In this document: piece by piece, positions 33,301 to 34,224 of the stretch
How the letters are laid out: each line of letters starts with the position of its first letter
Numbering within the stretch: the first letter of the stretch is position 1
NCBI GenBank assembly: GCA_020352495.1
Contig: CP070677.1
Coordinates: forward strand, 1,828,635 to 1,862,858
Length of the DNA: 34,224 nt
Reading direction: 5' to 3'
Source: Candidatus Latescibacterota bacterium
Lineage (GTDB): Bacteria; Krumholzibacteriota; Krumholzibacteriia; WVZY01
Program-made: the position numbers and the translations under genes
The notes under the pieces: generated by a model
The model's database searches: none
The model's input: only the letters and a program-made list of their open reading frames with translations
What the model was told of the DNA's origin: nothing

Positions 33301-34080
33301 AAAGATGACGAGTTTTGACAAGTCATTTGTGAAATCATTGGCCGTGTAGATCATTACCCATCGCCCGTCCCAAGCGTCATAGACTACCCTGGGGTCGTAG
33401 TACAAATGGTCGGGCCACAGAGGGAAATACTGGTCGATCACACCACCATCTACCCAGTTGCCGCACTTGTCGTAGACGGCAAACACATCGCTCGTTACGA
33501 CCATGACATGGTCGGGACCGACGGCGATATCAGGACTCGCCGGCTCCCACCCCGTGTCATCGATCGCATCGAATGAAAACACGACACCGGCGGTGCTGGA
33601 ACCGTGGGGTTTTGGATCAAGCCGCAGTGCGTTCTCCTGAGCGGTCGGGACATCCGCGACCGAAGGGCAAGAGGATTGGTCGATGTATTTCAAATTTGGA
33701 AGAACGAGTGGCGCCGCTTGTCGTGGGGGTCGTTGTTGTCTTGGACCCTTTACTCGAGACAACTGGTGAGTGATCACCTCGGCATAGATCGACTTTGGAT
33801 GTTGGGTATAGGTCACCCCCCGCGCCGCTCGGCGCAACTCGGCCAGTTTTTTCGCCCCGTGCATTGCCTCTTCGCGTTTGGCCGGGTCCGTGGGAAGCGG
33901 TGGGACGAGTTCACCGTTTTTCCATAAAGCGTGGCCGTTGACAGTGCGTTCCGAAATCTTTTGTTTGGAAGGTTGCTCGTGCTTGGGTGCGTCTCCGAGG
34001 GTGGTCGAAGCTGGTAAGGCGAGGAGGCCAGCCACGATGAGCAAGACGCAACGAGCCCGAAGACCACACGCGCGTGCCAT
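30316..34080 (-). CDS. Giant secreted multi-domain protein, paralogue B, with sorting domain
   Basis: The 1,254-residue protein has the same layout as paralogue A along its whole length: signal peptide (about 1-29), WKNGELVPPLPTDP-type proregion, propeller-like body (about 165-600), BACON-like domain (about 607-690), three repeat domains (about 692-845, 866-995 and 1027-1155) and a sorting tail ending SRKFVVAH. Some stretches are nearly identical in the two proteins, such as FGCARDPVDDRTMW and RPAQM.SYPGEMY, while others differ, which indicates an old tandem duplication rather than a recent one. It is the first gene of the pair, with an extended -10 promoter 46 bp upstream and AAGGGGG before the ATG. 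Function is unknown. Confidence 0.85.
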   Translation of the reverse strand: MARACGLRARCVLLIVAGLLALPASTTLGDAPKHEQPSKQKISERTVNGHALWKNGELVPPLPTDPAKREEAMHGAKKLAELRRAARGVTYTQHPKSIYAEVITHQLSRVKGPRQQRPPRQAAPLVLPNLKYIDQSSCPSVADVPTAQENALRLDPKPHGSSTAGVVFSFDAIDDTGWEPASPDIAVGPDHVMVVTSDVFAVYDKCGNWVDGGVIDQYFPLWPDHLYYDPRVVYDAWDGRWVMIYTANDFTNDLSKLVIFASNTSDPTDGWYIAGFNGVPFGNFVDNLYLAVDPEIIYATYNSFDFNTYAFETAIILIVDKADMYAAIPPAGAYWQNMTNPGDASLAFAIRPAQMTSYPGEMYLMNNKHTGGSISTIWSVSGGMSSPVLSGNNVNVLFYQVPPPMQQPNGSYVRSGDCRITDLVYHGGVLYGAFTDDFFDPGGNLAVANIDRIDVATLTVGQRESFGAADHFISYTALDTDELDRMTIAWAMCGPSRYLSVHYVLWDLATASGVGEGDLVLGLADYTTGGSGTIGDPYRWGNYFGCARDPVDDRTMWVVGTYASDDPTPSWTTRVGALTTTTAGNLEINPTGDLSTGGWPGGPFSPHSFTYTLTNTGGTTVNWALSGVPAWLSPGDTEGQLAPSASQEITLVVNSMAHSMPVGLYDADLIFDACTGLGGGTRPVRLGIVEPINCSGAFVDMTPDVGTIYADSGPGEFSVFVTALEDIELCAICPDIGLWQPEGVGVRVHEADDLTRGALITDNAHFVVEYFQGNPVVPIDVTLSACQDYEIVLEVLINQSWAFADEGDVSLPYDVDGVIRVRDGAANGLPSDTRLPFIALLATSPCSPWTGRTTDLFPDAPSFVVSSTDAEHGVFVTALENLRLCSIGFEADLVRDTRLSAYVYEATGNTRGPVIGVGTTIVSEGGPANHEIPIHTHLEYGEEYDIAVQFEQTGWWVAIDDDDISFPDTMSGTIVIRQIEAGGFPNDELPHLWLNWDEVASGGFPFDLAKSADGIPPPHSSSGALDRGAYVTPVASWRVFGLGVMADIPAGEVVTARIYSASGTSRGSLLTEGEIRSSGGGMRWHDMPLALEFKGGNDYDLSIVCGNTNEYLYWTDLDGMPYTPYGSIQINDAEVGGNPVGAILLHMRLHACDEVLTAIDDRPPRFVPIALDPPAPNPATGIVTFSYSVDEPGKLNLEIYDVLGRRVARVFDGERATAGGGLIEFDTSTLASGVYFLKLKTQSKAVSRKFVVAH

Positions 34081-34125
34081 GATAACCCCCTTGGCTTCGT
34101 GCTCAAAATGATGGGATTCACGCGG

Positions 34126-34134
34126 ATTATATCA
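34126..34134 (-). promoter_or_regulatory. Extended -10 promoter of the giant-protein operon
   Basis: On the minus strand TGATATAAT gives a perfect TATAAT with the TGn extension. No good -35 sits at 17 bp, which is usual for extended -10 promoters. The leader would be about 40 nt. Confidence 0.6.
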
Positions 34135-34224
34135 CAATGGCCGCGTTCCCACACACGCAAATCCACCGTGTTGCGATTGGTCAAGACGGGGTTCTTGGCG
34201 ACGCGTTGCCACGAGATTGACAGA

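Overview
The window reads as chromosomal DNA of an uncultured, Gram-negative-type bacterium near the FCB superphylum (for example the Krumholzibacteriota, Eisenbacteria, Latescibacterota or Zixibacteria lineages). This is an inference from gene content: four large secreted proteins end in an NPFNP/NPAT-type, FlgD-like C-terminal sorting domain of the kind used by type 9 secretion, there are several lipoproteins and an outer-membrane barrel, and two Ser/Thr kinases are fused to TolB-N-like and TPR domains. Base composition is moderately GC-rich. I see no tRNA, rRNA, CRISPR array, transposase or phage gene.

Layout. 1-2487: a 39-bp echo of the kinase gene at the very edge, then a soluble kinase-TolB-TPR protein. 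2525-6142: two divergent secreted propeller-type proteins (arylsulfotransferase-like and SBBP-type) with sorting tails. 6323-10081: minus-strand genes for an RRM RNA-binding protein, a cyclic-nucleotide-binding-domain protein, a DUF4097-type beta-repeat protein and a small outer-membrane barrel. 10470-11378: an ankyrin-repeat lipoprotein. 11533-15986: a light-response locus made of a CarH/LitR-type B12 photoreceptor repressor, divergent from DUF378, photolyase and an SDR/DUF2867-type oxidoreductase. 16183-19298: a second, membrane-spanning kinase-TolB-TPR protein and a small lipoprotein. 19446-24671: two divergent operons, one for an IPT/TIG lipoprotein plus M64-like metallopeptidase, the other for an active/inactive pair of M16 peptidases. 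24809-25891: a FabH-like ketosynthase. 26495-34080: two tandem ~1,260-residue secreted paralogues.

The clearest regulatory story is the CarH locus. Both divergent promoters carry a TTGACA-N5-TAGACA arrangement, with the TAGACA copy inside the -35/-10 spacer, and a further set of three ACA-bearing motifs at 11-bp steps lies just downstream of the forward promoter. The expected logic is dark repression by cobalamin-bound CarH, with light switching on photolyase, the SDR protein and a small membrane protein. The least explained part is the tandem giant pair: each has a propeller-like region, a BACON-like domain, then three copies of a ~130-150-residue beta-rich domain that I cannot assign to a named family.
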